Shown one piece after another: positions 20,967 to 32,177 of a stretch of DNA of 64,000 nt (position 1 is the stretch's first letter; every line of letters starts with the position of its first letter). Both the position numbers and the translations under genes were made by a program. The notes under the pieces were generated by a model that was given only the letters and a program-made list of their open reading frames with translations, made no database searches and was not told the origin of the DNA. The DNA is from Paraphysomonas bandaiensis (taxonomy: Eukaryota > Chrysophyceae). The stretch is taken from the NCBI GenBank assembly GCA_965644295.1, contig CBFFRP010000352.1, positions 124,001 to 188,000 of the forward strand. The letters are read 5' to 3'.

Positions 20967-21083
20967 GGGTCGTTCACAAGTAGCACACTGCTAGTCAACA
21001 AATATGGTTATTATGACATTATAATTGCAACCTAGAGCGCTTGAAGATATTTCAATTATTCAATGTTAATTCCTTTAAGAATG
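20967..21083. other. 3' flank of the glycosyltransferase gene
   Basis: Short AT-rich stretch between the repeat and the stop codon of the minus-strand glycosyltransferase. Confidence 0.4.
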
Positions 21084-22514
21084 CTACAACCTCTTAGAGT
21101 ACTCATAAAAATCACAATACGGATTTCTTTCAGGGTGATTCAATACAATGTGACTAATGGAGGCGGTCTCCAGGGATTGTAAAATGAGTGTATCCCAATA
21201 CGGCTGCGTAAGAATCTCGTACTTCCACTCTTTTGCATAAGTAGTAAAGCACAGATAGGCCTCCTCCAGTAGAGATAGGGAGACTGTAAGGAGGCTGTGT
21301 ACTACCAAAACCGGCAGTCGAGAATATAACCTGTCTAGGCCAGGGGCGCTCTCCACAATAGGAAAAGATCCCATGATAAGCGCCTCCCACAGTCTATATG
21401 TATCTGCCCCTAGACCGAAAGGACATATGACAAAGCGTGAAGAAGCTAAACTTAAGAGATAAGCCTGGCGAGCATTTCGCACTTCCCCAGGAGGCAAACT
21501 CAAACTCTTATTGGGATACATATTGCCCTCACCGAATTCTGTTCTATAGTACGCTGCCACGGCTTTTCTGTAGTACCTTGGGTTGAAGTTAACTAATAAA
21601 AGTCGTTCTTTTTTGCAAAGAGACGCGCTACGATTCATGATATTGAGAGTGGCTACCACTTCCCGCGCCATGTGTGGGCGCACACCGATGGGGACGCTCA
21701 AAACTTTTTCGTGGTTAAAGGTTTGCTGCTGCGTGGTGACCAGAAGGAGTATACGAGGATGGTCTAAAAAGGTTACCAATGAATCTATACTAGAGTTGCA
21801 TGATACTAGACTGTCCTTCAGCGCGTTAAAACGCTTACACGAATTCGTGAAACGATCATAATTGAATGCAAGACAAGTCCTTCCGGGCAGATCGCTACTC
21901 ATATAGCCACAATTCTCATCGAACCGACTGGTAAGCAAAACAGGAACAGGTAATGCATCTAGCGATCCTGCTCGGTTAAGCAAAAAACATAGTCTGTGTC
22001 CAAGCACATAGCGCAGTACATCTCCTCCTTTATTCGCTTTCAGCAACTCGGCCATATGAATAGCCAGGTCAGCAGTGGTTACTATAGGAGGTCTTCTAGC
22101 GAAGAACATACCCTCTCGTTCTCTTCCCCATACAGATAAAGGTACCGTGCTTTTGTATCCCTCGTATTCCTGAAGCGGATAGTCGTCTGAGTAGTGTGAT
22201 AGAAATTTAATTCTATGATCAGTGTCCGAGTGAGACACAGCATAACTGTAATTTCTATCCGACGACATGCGCCCTTGATACATTATGTCATCTGGATGTC
22301 GGATACGCTGCCAAACACTCGGAGGAACACAATATTTTGACTTCAGTGTGAACCCTGACTCTAAAATTTCTTTTTTTGTTTTTACATGAGATAAGTTCCT
22401 GTGTCTCTGGTGAATGATGAAGTATGGTAGAAGGGATATACACACTAAAAGTAACAACCGTGACAATACGCGATATGAGTACATTTGGTCTTTTCCACCT
22501 CCTGTATAAATCAT
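21084..22514 (-). CDS. Exostosin-type (GT47-like) glycosyltransferase, Golgi type II
   Basis: Intronless ORF of 476 aa. Residues ~13-32 (YRVLSRLLLLVCISLLPYFI) are a membrane anchor near the N-terminus, giving a type II Golgi topology. Near residues 360-385 lies FVICPFGLGADTYRLWEAL followed by IMGSFPIV. This matches the nucleotide-sugar binding signature of exostosin-like enzymes (SPxGxGxDxxRxWEAL-xGxIPVI), including the RXYLT1/TMEM5 branch. Such enzymes extend glycans on proteins or proteoglycans; donor and acceptor cannot be told from sequence alone. The N-terminal half is divergent. Start is the ATG at 22514; a second ATG lies about ten residues in (DQMYSYR). Confidence 0.78.
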   Translation of the reverse strand: MIYTGGGKDQMYSYRVLSRLLLLVCISLLPYFIIHQRHRNLSHVKTKKEILESGFTLKSKYCVPPSVWQRIRHPDDIMYQGRMSSDRNYSYAVSHSDTDHRIKFLSHYSDDYPLQEYEGYKSTVPLSVWGREREGMFFARRPPIVTTADLAIHMAELLKANKGGDVLRYVLGHRLCFLLNRAGSLDALPVPVLLTSRFDENCGYMSSDLPGRTCLAFNYDRFTNSCKRFNALKDSLVSCNSSIDSLVTFLDHPRILLLVTTQQQTFNHEKVLSVPIGVRPHMAREVVATLNIMNRSASLCKKERLLLVNFNPRYYRKAVAAYYRTEFGEGNMYPNKSLSLPPGEVRNARQAYLLSLASSRFVICPFGLGADTYRLWEALIMGSFPIVESAPGLDRLYSRLPVLVVHSLLTVSLSLLEEAYLCFTTYAKEWKYEILTQPYWDTLILQSLETASISHIVLNHPERNPYCDFYEYSKRL

Positions 22515-23344
22515 ACATAAAACATATATATACTAAACTGGTCGAGTCAATAAAAGTGTTGGACCGAAAACGACTCATTTGACTGTACACTTCTTCAAGT
22601 CGAGAATACAAACAAACGTAACGAGGATTTATATAAGTACCACACATCATTGTCACTCTATCAGAACTCCACACCATTGATGTGTGTATACTTCAGAGTA
22701 GTGATGTGGTTAAACACCGTATAGACTTACAGCATATAAGACTCATACAAACACACGCACTGATACAGGGACTAGTAGATGCTTTTTATAGAGATATTTG
22801 GCGTGTGACTTAAAAGTCAACATACACACATCACTGCTATGGTTCTTATAGGAGTGAAGCTGTAAGGTGTAATATATAGCTATGCCAAGTGTTCCATGTC
22901 CCTGCCCCTCCATATATGCGGGTTGTCCTGTGCCTCCCTGGATACGTAGAGCTGGTTGAGAGATCCAATAAAAAACCAATATGGGAATTTGACCAATCAT
23001 ATGAAATACATCCCACACATATTGTTTTGATTGGTGTATACAGACAATGAGTCAGTGAAGTGAGTTCACTCACTCATTCAGAATTCACACATAGCTATGG
23101 CATACCATACCACTCCCGAGTCCTGACTGAGGAGTCACTGAAGCCGTGCAATAGGAATACTTCAGCTCTATACTATATTCAAAACTATAATCAGGAGTTT
23201 CAATATATTTCACTGATTTTTCTGTGAAAATGATAAGATTATTCTTATCGACATACAGTTCTGTCCGGTTCATCTGCATGCTGTGAAGAATGACCTGTAT
23301 TAAAATGTCATTTTCCAGACAAGTTTTCAGTTTAAAGTATCAGC
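22515..23344. other. Intergenic between divergent genes
   Basis: Separates the glycosyltransferase (-) from the gene at 23345 (+) and should hold promoters for both. ORFs here (22743-23018 -, 23085-23279 -) are short and overlap one another without domains. Confidence 0.45.
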
Positions 23345-24289
23345 ATGCAGCAAAATAACGACAGGCCATCGATTAAAAGTCGTCGAGGCACGCGATCTTC
23401 TTCCGTCCTTCATAGCACCACCTCCACAGCTAAAGTAAACCAACTTAAAAGCCAAGTTAGATACTTGCTGGAGCGACAGAGACTACTTGCTGCGGATGTA
23501 TATGAGCGAGAGCCCCATGAACAGCGCGGAGTTGATTTCCGTTATGAGGCAGTGTCTTTTGTGAGTGCATTAGTGGGTGAGGAACTTGACGGACTTGCCA
23601 GTCCCAGTCCTGTTGTTGAACTTTTGCGCTTGCCTGAGAGGGAGGTGGTGGGTGAGGATGAAGTACGTGCATACCTTGTTGGGGTAGTAGCTCTCAGACG
23701 ACGGCTTAGTGCACACTGCAGTGTCACCAGCTCTGTGAAACCGGGACGAGTACTTTTGAGTGACTCTCAGGTAGATACTGTCTGAGCACCATGTTAAAAG
23801 GACGCTAAGCAGCTTTGCCCTACGTTTGTGCAGGCAATGATATGCGGATGCATGGAAATGAGAAGAGGTGGCAGCGGGTGCTTCAGGTTTGATTTCATCG
23901 TGAAAATTGTTAAACCACAAGTCCCTTCTACTGGTGCCTGTGAGTGTGATGGCGGGCCTGGCAGTAGCCCAGTCACCAGTGAAGGGTGTGCTTCACTTGC
24001 CTCTGCTTGTAGTGGTTGGTGCGCCGAGTGCTCTGTTGATATGCTGGCGATATTTGAAAGTATGTATGAGCTGGACCGAGTTCATCCCGCTACAATACAT
24101 CCTTGTTGTTCATCACTTTCTGGGTGGTCTCTGTTTGATGGTCAACAAGAGCAGGATATTATCTCCCCTTGCTGCTGGAGTCCAGTGGAATATCCAGACC
24201 GACGATCTCCAGACATAACAAAGTCAGCGGATTCCTCACCAACTAGCCCGTTTTGTCCCCCTTCTAATTTACCAGTTCATTTTCTCTAG
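23345..24289 (+). CDS. Unrecognised two-exon protein (293 aa)
   Basis: Exon 1 is 23345-23770 (142 codons) and exon 2 is 23834-24289, joined across a 63-nt intron (AG|GTAGATAC ... TTTGTGCAG|G) in phase 0. Exon 1 has a basic, Ser/Thr-rich start and a charged helical segment (KVNQLKSQVRYLLERQRLLAADVYERE) that looks like a short coiled coil. Exon 2 in this frame is Cys- and Ser-rich and less convincing. A different frame over 23907-24218 encodes 103 residues with long hydrophobic runs (LLLVPVSVMAGLAVA, VLHLPLLVVVGAPSALLIC) that could be membrane helices. Which frame is used after exon 1 is unresolved. No known domain. Confidence 0.45.
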
Positions 24290-26187
24290 AGTAGCGGAAT
24301 CACTGTCTACCAACTCGCAGACCGAGTACTATTTTGTTTTTCTTACTTCGTGGATTTAGAATAAGAGCATATACAACAAGTTTAGAATTGTTGTTACGAT
24401 TATTTACTACCAGTTTAACAGTCATTGAATTATAATAATCCGTAGCGTACCATGGAGATATGTATCAGTGGTTAAGATGGTCCGCAATAAATATACCACG
24501 CTCTGACTGTTGCTTATACTAATTTCGAAATTAATATACATTGTGACGTGCGTTATTAATATTTTCTCATAATTTAATTGATGTTTCCTCATCTAGTCGT
24601 TCGTTAAATAGTTCAACTCAGGTACTAAAATTAAGAAAAGTTTATCTGCGCTAAAGCCATTGAAGGTCCCGAAACTCAGTGTAGCCAAGTTTTTACCGTG
24701 ATGTTTACATCTACTGGTTTTCTATTTCTCACTATCAAGAGTCAATGAACCTTCATACATGGATAGTGGTCAGCGCAATTGCCACGTCGGATAGTGAGAT
24801 TAGAATCGACTGATAAATAGGATGGAAAATAGGCAATACGGGATTCACACATCCGGTATATATATATATCGACATCTACGTCTTTCTCTGTCGACATTAT
24901 GGTATATTCGAAATTTAACTAGTAAAATTGGTGATATAACGACCTCCTTTATAACTAAATGTACTATTCGAAGTGAATTTACTATTCCCTGCAAACAACT
25001 ACGACACAGAAAGCATTTTAGGAAGCAGAGATAGTACTCTAGTTATTATGGCCCGCAACTATTAGCCCATCGGCACAAGTTGTCGCCCATAAGTATAAGC
25101 CGTTGACCTCCTTTCCATACCACATGCAGACTAAAAAAATTTCGGGTTAGGAATATATTATACTGCTTCTTCACAGATTCGGAGTTTTATAGCACTGGGA
25201 GCAACAGCAGCAAAACACCCGTGATCGGGGTACCATGAAGCCACACAAGTATACCCGTCCATGACTATATATCCAGGAATAATCTTTAGCAATATCTACG
25301 TAAACCGTCGTAGTTCATATAAGAATAACATAGTTCTATTCCTCATTTGCAGAAATCGTGTCCACAATTTCGACTGTTGGTTTTACAATACCCAAACCTA
25401 TCTCTTCATATTTTTCACACCACTGCGCGTTATTCAAGTAAACAGCTGTCGTTAGTTTAGTATACCCCCTGCTTCATTCATCACTTACTCGATTTCAATT
25501 AGGACATCTTTTTTCCAACAGACGTGTCACAATTAAGCACAGGCTGTGCCCCTACTGACACACACAAGTTACTGATATCATCAATCAAGTCGTCAATTAG
25601 AGGAGACATATCACTGATATCCATACCGCGTATGACTTATCGAGATTGTGAATGTCTTATCTGCTGATTATCCAACAGTTTCTCAATACAGTCAAGAAAG
25701 TGACTTTGCTGGGTTATAAAGTGTTCACGCAATGATGTGGATATCATCTGTGAGGATATATATTGCTGTATCTGGATATGTGTGTAGATATGCTGCAGAT
25801 AGAGCAGTGGAAAGCATGATGTGGATACGAAGTATACCGTATATACCTGGACCTCCTATACATGGAATACAGGAATATATACAGCATATCTACAGTGTGG
25901 ATATTATGCTTCTTCTTGTATGCAGAGTGTGTGTGTATCTGTATGCTGCACTGTGTCGAGAGTACTCCTCATTTTGTTATGTGTTGAGTGTATAGATAGC
26001 ATGGAAAGGTTCTGTTAAGGACACCATCACATTCCCTGTTATTGAACAGTTGCTTCATTCCCAATAGTCGTATATTGTTGCTACTATTATCCCGCTACGT
26101 TTTCTTCGTACCAGGCAGTTAGTTAGCTGCCCACACGTTCTGTTTGCAGGTGTGCCTCAGTCGGGGGGTTATTTCTCCCACACGAAC
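24290..26187. other. Intergenic, low-complexity near 25.7-26.0 kb
   Basis: No supported gene. 25732-25995 is rich in GATATG/TGTGGATA-type short repeats, and its 87-codon ORF is most likely a by-product. The last part upstream of 26188 should contain the promoter and 5' UTR of the thiamine pyrophosphokinase gene; a GTTTGCAG at 26142-26149 could be the acceptor of a 5'-UTR intron. Confidence 0.45.
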
Positions 26188-27137
26188 ATGTCAACGACCA
26201 CACTAGTGAACGAATTTATTCACTCTTCTCAAAGTGAATTGAACACCACGGGATGCAAATTGGCCATGGTTATACTAAACTCGCCAACACTTAAAGTCGA
26301 TCTGGTGAAGAGGTGCGTGAGGCCCTCGATATGATGCTGTTGACATTTGTTATTAGACTATGGAACAATGCAGAACTACGTTTTTGCGCAGACGGCGGTG
26401 CTAATCGCCTTCACGATAGTCTTCCTGAAGATGAGCGCTCCGCCATGCTACCGCACTCCATTATCGGTGACCTAGACTCAATTCGCCCTGCTGTTGCGGA
26501 TTACTATAGGTTTTTTACCAAATGGTGTGCTCGTTTGATCTAATTTACACATTACTGTAGATCCCGTGGTGTATGTGTGCGCTGCATTGAAGACCAGAAC
26601 GAAAATGATCTTGACAAGACGGTATCCGGCATCTTGGAAGTGGTGCAGGAACGTGAACAAGCGGCCAGAGAGTGGACGGTTGTTGTACTGGGGCCTTTCG
26701 GGGGAAGAATGGATCAAGAGCTGGCCGCCATCCACTCCTCTTTTAAGTGGTACGCATCAGATTACTTATGTAGTATCTTAATAACATGCGGCAGGATGGA
26801 TACCTTTCAGCGGCTAGTACTCCTAAGCGACGAAACTGTGGCTCATGCTCTCTCCAGTGGTACTTCTTCCTTGCTGCTTCGACGAGGCGTGGAGGGTCCT
26901 CATTGCGGGATATATGCTCTTGTAGAGCCGGCAGTTGTTTCCTCTAAGGGACTGGTCTGGAACATGCAAGACACTTCTCTGGCCATGGGTGTTACATGCT
27001 CCTCCTCCAATCAAATAGATTACACTTGTAGAGATGACGAGACGATAGACTCTCCTCGAAGCAGTAATAGTGTGCATACTGTCACTATAAGCACAGACCG
27101 TCCGATATTTTGGACATGTTCACTATTTGGGGAATAA
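26188..27137 (+). CDS. TPK1: Thiamine pyrophosphokinase
   Basis: Three exons, 26188-26312, 26357-26509 and 26561-27137, with introns of 44 and 51 nt, give 284 aa. The enzyme transfers pyrophosphate from ATP to thiamine, making ThDP in the cytosol. Family signatures appear in order: ADGGANRL (about residue 53), GDLDSI, QNENDLDK (the DQdxTDfdK site), GPFGGRMDQ (GGRxDH/Q) and, near the C-terminus, SKGLVWNM (the SxGLxWdL thiamine-site motif) with a following SSSN. Length matches animal TPK1 apart from a ~30-residue Ser/Thr-rich insertion before the end (ending STDRPIFWTC). Start: ATG at 26188 (MSTTTLVNE); the in-frame GTG further upstream is less likely. The ThDP-dependent E1 encoded at 45215-48486 would use its product. 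Confidence 0.92.
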
Positions 27138-27511
27138 TATAGATGGTTTTAGAGTTAGTGTGTTATATTTTGTTGCTCTTAGTTTTTGCTGTGGAGTCCA
27201 TTCTGTCAAGAGACTGCGGCGGTACCAGCGCCCGCGAACAAGAGAGGTGAATTGAATTTTTACTGCCTGTTAGTGCTAAATACTCGCTGTTTTGCCTTAT
27301 TGGTTTCATCCTCTTATATTACCACGCTGCATCAGGTGAAAGAGCTGAAGTATTGAGATATTGGTATTGTTGTCTTTGGGAGTGAAGAACACCTTTTAGA
27401 TACGCGTTATTGATATTATACGTCATTGAAGCAGCATTCTATCACACTTGCATAACAATTTAGTATTCACTATGCTTTAATGGTGTTAATAGTTACGTAG
27501 TACGTAGTGGT

Positions 27512-27619
27512 AATAAAGGCCTGGACCTGGTAACCGTTAATGGAAATGCCATTATAATTGCCGGGAACTGGACTACCATTAATGGGCCATTAGTGGTTAC
27601 CAGGCCCCGATAAAGGCCC
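27512..27619. mobile_element. Foldback element with 9-bp flanking direct repeat
   Basis: CCTGGTAACC at 27526-27535 pairs with GGTTACCAGG at 27595-27604, and the pairing continues inward with TTAATGG/CCATTA. The ~88-bp hairpin is flanked by ATAAAGGCC at 27513-27521 and 27610-27618, a plausible target-site duplication. It is non-coding and richer in G+C than its surroundings. Confidence 0.55.
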
Positions 27620-28075
27620 GTTGTCTGTACTCAGTAACTGTCATAGTAGCTTATAGTACAAAGGTACAAAGGTTGTCAAGCAATATTGAGTAAGCATTAC
27701 TGAGTACACTAGATATACTACTACATAAACAGTATATCCTTTCCGCACATACTTCAATACTTATATGTTTTGAAGTTGAACAATTTTAGTTTTTTCTATA
27801 TATTACAACAATTCTCCTGACGATCAATTCCTGTTACAACAGTTAATGATTCAGGAGGTGAGAATAAATATATGAAGTCTTTAGCAACTTTTTATAGAAT
27901 ATTGAGCTAAAGTGTTGGTTGTTGTACTGTCATTGACTGCTGCATCTTGTTTAATACGTTATATTAGACCCTATACTCATTACTTGCCTAATGCTAATAA
28001 TAAAACATTCACTACTACCCTGCAGTCATATTATTTCAACAACTATAATGTAGTTTTCAACATATACATGGATGC

Positions 28076-28381
28076 CCTCAACAAAGTCGGACTCGCACTT
28101 TTTTGTGACATTCTGGGGGATAAGTACCGAAGATATTTCTCCGGGAAAATAAAGTGAGCTGCATACTAGACAGCAGATAAGTTCTTCCCACTCATAGCCA
28201 AATGCTAATGTGGTACAAGAAGGTACACTTATATCTTATATAAGTGTCAATTGTATATACGTCTTTGAGCATTGATGAATAAACAATAAACAGACATCGA
28301 GGAATGGGAATAGCTAAATTGAAATGCTACACTAGTTCTGACTTGTAAACGCCTATTGCTTATAATAAGATATTTACTACT
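28076..28381 (+). repeat. Dispersed repeat R1, copy 3, with a short R2 end
   Basis: It begins CCTCAACAAAGTCGGACTCG and carries the hairpin CCGAAGATATTTCTCCGG and ACGTCTTTGAGCATTGATGA. It then jumps to the last R2 block (GAAATGCTACACTAGTTCTG ... CGCCTATTGCTTATAATAAG). Middle blocks present at 20498 are missing. Confidence 0.7.
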
Positions 28382-29210
28382 GATATATAGAAACTAGTTT
28401 TGACTAAATCATAGGTAACTGTCATATAATTAAGTGCAAGTAGAGAATAACAAATATAATTTGAAATTAATCCAAAGCGTAATATTACTAATTCATTCCT
28501 TTTGATCATCAGATTGCTGCAATATGTATTGCCAATCACATAAAAAATATTGCAATAGTCTTGACACGATACGGACGAGTTCTACGTTCTACTATTGCAG
28601 CATTTACTTCTTTCCTATCATGATAAAACTGTACGGGTAAACACAAACCATACTTCTTTCACTAACAACTACATATATTTTGGTAAATATCATTAATATA
28701 TATATCAATGTGAGTACATATGATTAGTCAACGTTACGCACATAAATAATGCTTATATTTATACAGGCTCACCAGTAACCACAGTTACATTAGAAAAGCT
28801 CACACATGTATATAAGCTACGGAGGATTTTGACTAAATAAGTCCGAAAAGACCAGTTGCATAACTTCTAAATGTGAGCGCACGCCTTCTAAAAACTAGTG
28901 CTCTGCAGTTGTAAATCATGGCGTATTCTCGTATATAGCTAACATCACGTATACTTCTCGTATATAGGTAACATCACGGTTTGTGTATCGATATGACTGC
29001 AATCACGATAATTAATATATAATAACTATTAGACAATTTAAAATCACTAAACATGATCACAGGGGTGTCAAACATACGTAAATTTCATGTAGTCAAAAGA
29101 ACAACATGTGCAAACGCAATAAAATAGTGAAGTGCATACAAAATATGCATTAGTGACAACAATCATCACGAGGCCTCGAAATTGAAACCAGTTGATGATG
29201 ACACATTACC

Positions 29211-30547
29211 CTACTGAATTGTATATTTTTTGACTTCATCTCTGCTCCATTGGAAAAGTTTCCGCGTCAGTGTGTCATCGCTAACCACTTTGTCTGGGGT
29301 GGATCGGTGGAAACCATAGGACGTATTTTGAAAAGCTATAACCCATGGAATTGCTATACATCCTACAAAAACTGCTCGTAGTCCCAAACCTACCGCTATC
29401 TTGAATAGCACAGATCCCAGATAGTTATCAGTCCATATGTTGTAGAAATTGGTCATGAGCTTGCAATTGCTGAATGTTTCAGGCGCAGCGAGTAGGCAGT
29501 GCATAGGCGTATATGCCGCAGCAGATGGAGTGAAAAACACTTTCCGGAGCATATTTCCAATCGGCGAATGAGGAAGCATTCCTGTAGCAGTAAAACCAGG
29601 ACATGCGCAAAGTACCTTGATATCCCCCCGTCCCTCACTTTCCAGCTCCAGTTGTAGCTCCTTGGCATGCATGATTTGCGCCAACTTGTTGTTCCCATAA
29701 GCGTTCAGGAAATCCCCGACAGACTTAGCAGGCTGGCTAGCAGAAGGAATAGGGCAAGGGTGAAGAGCAGATCCATCAACAGTTAAATGGGCGCTGCTAG
29801 CAATGTTAAGTATACGAGAACCGGGAGTCCTCTTTAGTACAGGAAGCATTAGATCCGACAAGAGGAAATGACCAAGGTAGTTGGTTGCAAAAGCAAGGTC
29901 ATATCCCTGCTTACTTACTGGTGGATCAGCAGGGTCAAACTTCATATTATCAGGTAGGTATATTATTCCAGCGTTGTTAACAAGAAAGTGCAACTGGTTG
30001 TACTCGCCACAAAACCACTTCGAGAATGCTACAACTGAACTCATATCTGAGGAGTCCAGCACCTGCTCATTGCACACAATCAATTGACCCTTAGATTTTG
30101 GACATTCACGAGATATGGAATCCACGGTGTCCACAATCTTGTTGTATGATCGAGAGGCGACTATCACAGTAGCTCCCAACTGATAACACACATATGACCA
30201 TCAAGAAAATATTAAAAATCAAACACACTCACCCTAAATAACTCGAGAGCGATTTGTTTGCCTAACCCAGATGTACTTCCTGTGACGACTGCTATCTTAT
30301 TTTGGAGAGGGAATTCACTGTTAGTCTGATATCTCTCCTGTGCGAGCAGCAATATCTTTTGGCGTGGAAATGAGGCCTTTGGTGAGCTGAATATTCGAAT
30401 GATAGCGGCCAAAGAAGCAATCGCAGAAGCGAGCAAAGCTATGATCAAAATCATTGTTTGATTTAATGAACAAATTGCTATGAAGAAAGGTACACACTTA
30501 AGTGAATTATATTCAGCTTCCCAGTGCTGATATACTCTGGCCTGCAT
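29211..30547 (-). CDS. Membrane-anchored short-chain dehydrogenase/reductase
   Basis: Two exons, 30547-30233 and 30179-29211, joined in phase 0 across a 53-nt intron, give 427 aa. An N-terminal hydrophobic segment (MILIIALLASAIASLAAII, from about residue 32) should anchor it in the ER or another membrane. The Rossmann domain follows with TGSTSGLG (about 89-96, NAD(P) binding), NNAG (about 173), IASSAH and the catalytic YGNNK (Tyr ~266, Lys ~270). It resembles retinol dehydrogenase and WWOX-like SDRs that act on retinoids, steroids or lipid alcohols; the substrate is unknown. Residues ~360-395 (FKIAVGLGLRAVFVGCIAIPWVI) form a second hydrophobic region. The first ATG at 30547 adds 31 residues before the hydrophobic stretch; the next ATG may be the true start. 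Confidence 0.88.
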
Positions 30548-30823
30548 CTATCTACTCATACTCACTGGGATATCCTCCTAGATGCGTACCTACCTACTGT
30601 ACCTGCCTACAAACTAGCAGGTATACATACATGCATACGTACATAGAGCAGTACACAGTACTGCTGTGCATATAACCAGCCTGCGTACCTACCTACTTCA
30701 TGCTTTGTGCATACTGCTGTGTAGGTACTATTACTGCTTGTTGTGTTTTAATGCCCGTTTCAAAGTGTTCTTGAAATACATGTAACATCGTGAATAAGCT
30801 TGTGGAGTTTATGATTAGCGTCA
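30548..30823. promoter_or_regulatory. Bidirectional intergenic region
   Basis: 276 bp separate two divergent start codons (SDR on the minus strand, EF-hand protein on the plus strand), so promoters for both probably lie here. The left half is a degenerate run of TACCTACC and TACATACA units. No TATA box was convincingly placed. Confidence 0.4.
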
Positions 30824-31423
30824 ATGGGTGCAACAGATAGTCAATTAGGAGTGTCTGCTATGGCAGATGTCTCAGACATCAATAGAGATATTGTCTTATC
30901 GCTGCGATGGAATATTCGAGATGTACTCGAAGAAGCGGGAATAAATACAAGACTCATCTCGAAAGAACTATTTGATAAAGTTTTATTACGAATGGATATG
31001 TTATCCCATTATGATATTGAGATATTATGTGCCCTCTTTGACATGCATGATGTTAACGGAGTCCGACAAATAGATTACCAAGATTTACTAGTTGGACTTT
31101 GTATCCTTGTACCTGGGAGTGTAATGGACAAACTTCTGCTTGCATTCGAAATATTTGATGAGGCGGTGACCGCGAAGGCTGGATATGTGAAATCTGGGGA
31201 GATGAAGAAAGTTTTGACAGCAATTAATAATACTATTTTGTATTTTGGAGACCGAGCATTAAACTCAGTGCAGCTCAAGGAAATTGTTATAGACATTTAT
31301 AAGAATGCATCGAGTCCCGCTGCGCCCCTGTCGTATAAAGAGCACATTAAGGATATTCTGGCACACAAACGCTTTAAACTGCTTTTGGAAGGCAAAGGGA
31401 ATCTGCAATTTGGTGTTGGGTGA
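30824..31423 (+). CDS. EF-hand protein, calaxin/calcineurin-B-like
   Basis: Single-exon ORF of 199 aa with the helix-loop-helix spacing of the neuronal calcium sensor, calcineurin B and calaxin (EFCAB1) group: LFDKVLLRMDMLSHYDIEILCALFDMHDVNGVRQIDYQDLLVGL, then DKLLLAFEIFDEAVTAKAGYVKSGEMKKVL. The first loop, DMHDVNGVRQID, keeps part of the 12-residue Ca2+-binding pattern. The second, DEAVTAKAGYVKSGE, is longer and lacks the usual acidic positions, so it may not bind Ca2+. If calaxin-like, it would act on axonemal dynein, fitting an organism with centrioles (inference). The start may be the first ATG or the one at codon 13 (MADVSD). Confidence 0.72.
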   Translation: MGATDSQLGVSAMADVSDINRDIVLSLRWNIRDVLEEAGINTRLISKELFDKVLLRMDMLSHYDIEILCALFDMHDVNGVRQIDYQDLLVGLCILVPGSVMDKLLLAFEIFDEAVTAKAGYVKSGEMKKVLTAINNTILYFGDRALNSVQLKEIVIDIYKNASSPAAPLSYKEHIKDILAHKRFKLLLEGKGNLQFGVG

Positions 31424-32177
31424 TCACTGTATAGATATTGAAATACATACTTATTTTTTGACGTATTTATCATACTTGACTGAATCAGTTTTGTTTATAT
31501 TGTAACCACGTAGCAAAGTATTAATTTGTTTATCTTCGAAGAAGACAACCCAGTTTTACTTATTGAGGTAATTCGGGTGAATTAAGATAGTGCGATTTTC
31601 GCGTGAGGAATGTGATTACGATGTTGCGTCTTGCATTGAATCTCAGTATCCAAGCGACAAAGAATAACAATGCGTACGTGTATATACCTATCAGGGATAA
31701 GGAAAAGCTATTGCAGTGGTATTGTTTGTGTTGATAGTTTCTATACTATTAAAACAGGTTTTCAATGTACTCAAAATAAATAAAAATTATAATTATTGGA
31801 ATATATTGACGATAGTATAGCGGATCATAGGTATTGATTCCTTCATAACTTCACAAGAAATATGTGAAATTACTTGCTTATTTAAATAGAAACTTCTTTC
31901 GCTGTATCCCCAAATTGCAAATGCAATGTTGGAAATTGCGCATTCTTAACTAGATCCCAAGAGAATTTGTCGTTAGACTAGATAGATTTATTTATATCGT
32001 TACACGAAATTGTGATAAACAACACAAACTCATTTTGTTCCACGCATAATCTCCTACATATGCGAGCCTCTCGTTACTAAACATATCTTGAAAGATCAAA
32101 CTATTTCAGTTTCTCAATATCATCACAGCATTTGTACATCACTGTATTCTCGTACAACGACATACTGAATTCAATAA
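31424..32177. other. Intergenic, AT-rich
   Basis: No gene is seen. Possible polyadenylation signal AATAAATAAA near 31776. It ends where the Copia-derived sequence begins. Confidence 0.45.

Larger units (their letters stand above)
27138..29210. other. Intergenic with foldback and R1/R2 repeats
   Basis: No gene is seen. It holds the foldback element (27512-27619), an R2-like end near 27960-28015 (TGCTAATAATAAAACATTCAC) and an R1 copy (28076-28381). At about 28927-28979 a ~30-bp unit containing CTCGTATATAG and TAACATCACG is repeated twice in tandem. Confidence 0.55.

Noticed and set aside
25732-25995. 87-codon plus-strand ORF
   Set aside because: Low-complexity GATATG/TGTGGATA repeats; the peptide has no domain and overlapping frames are also open.
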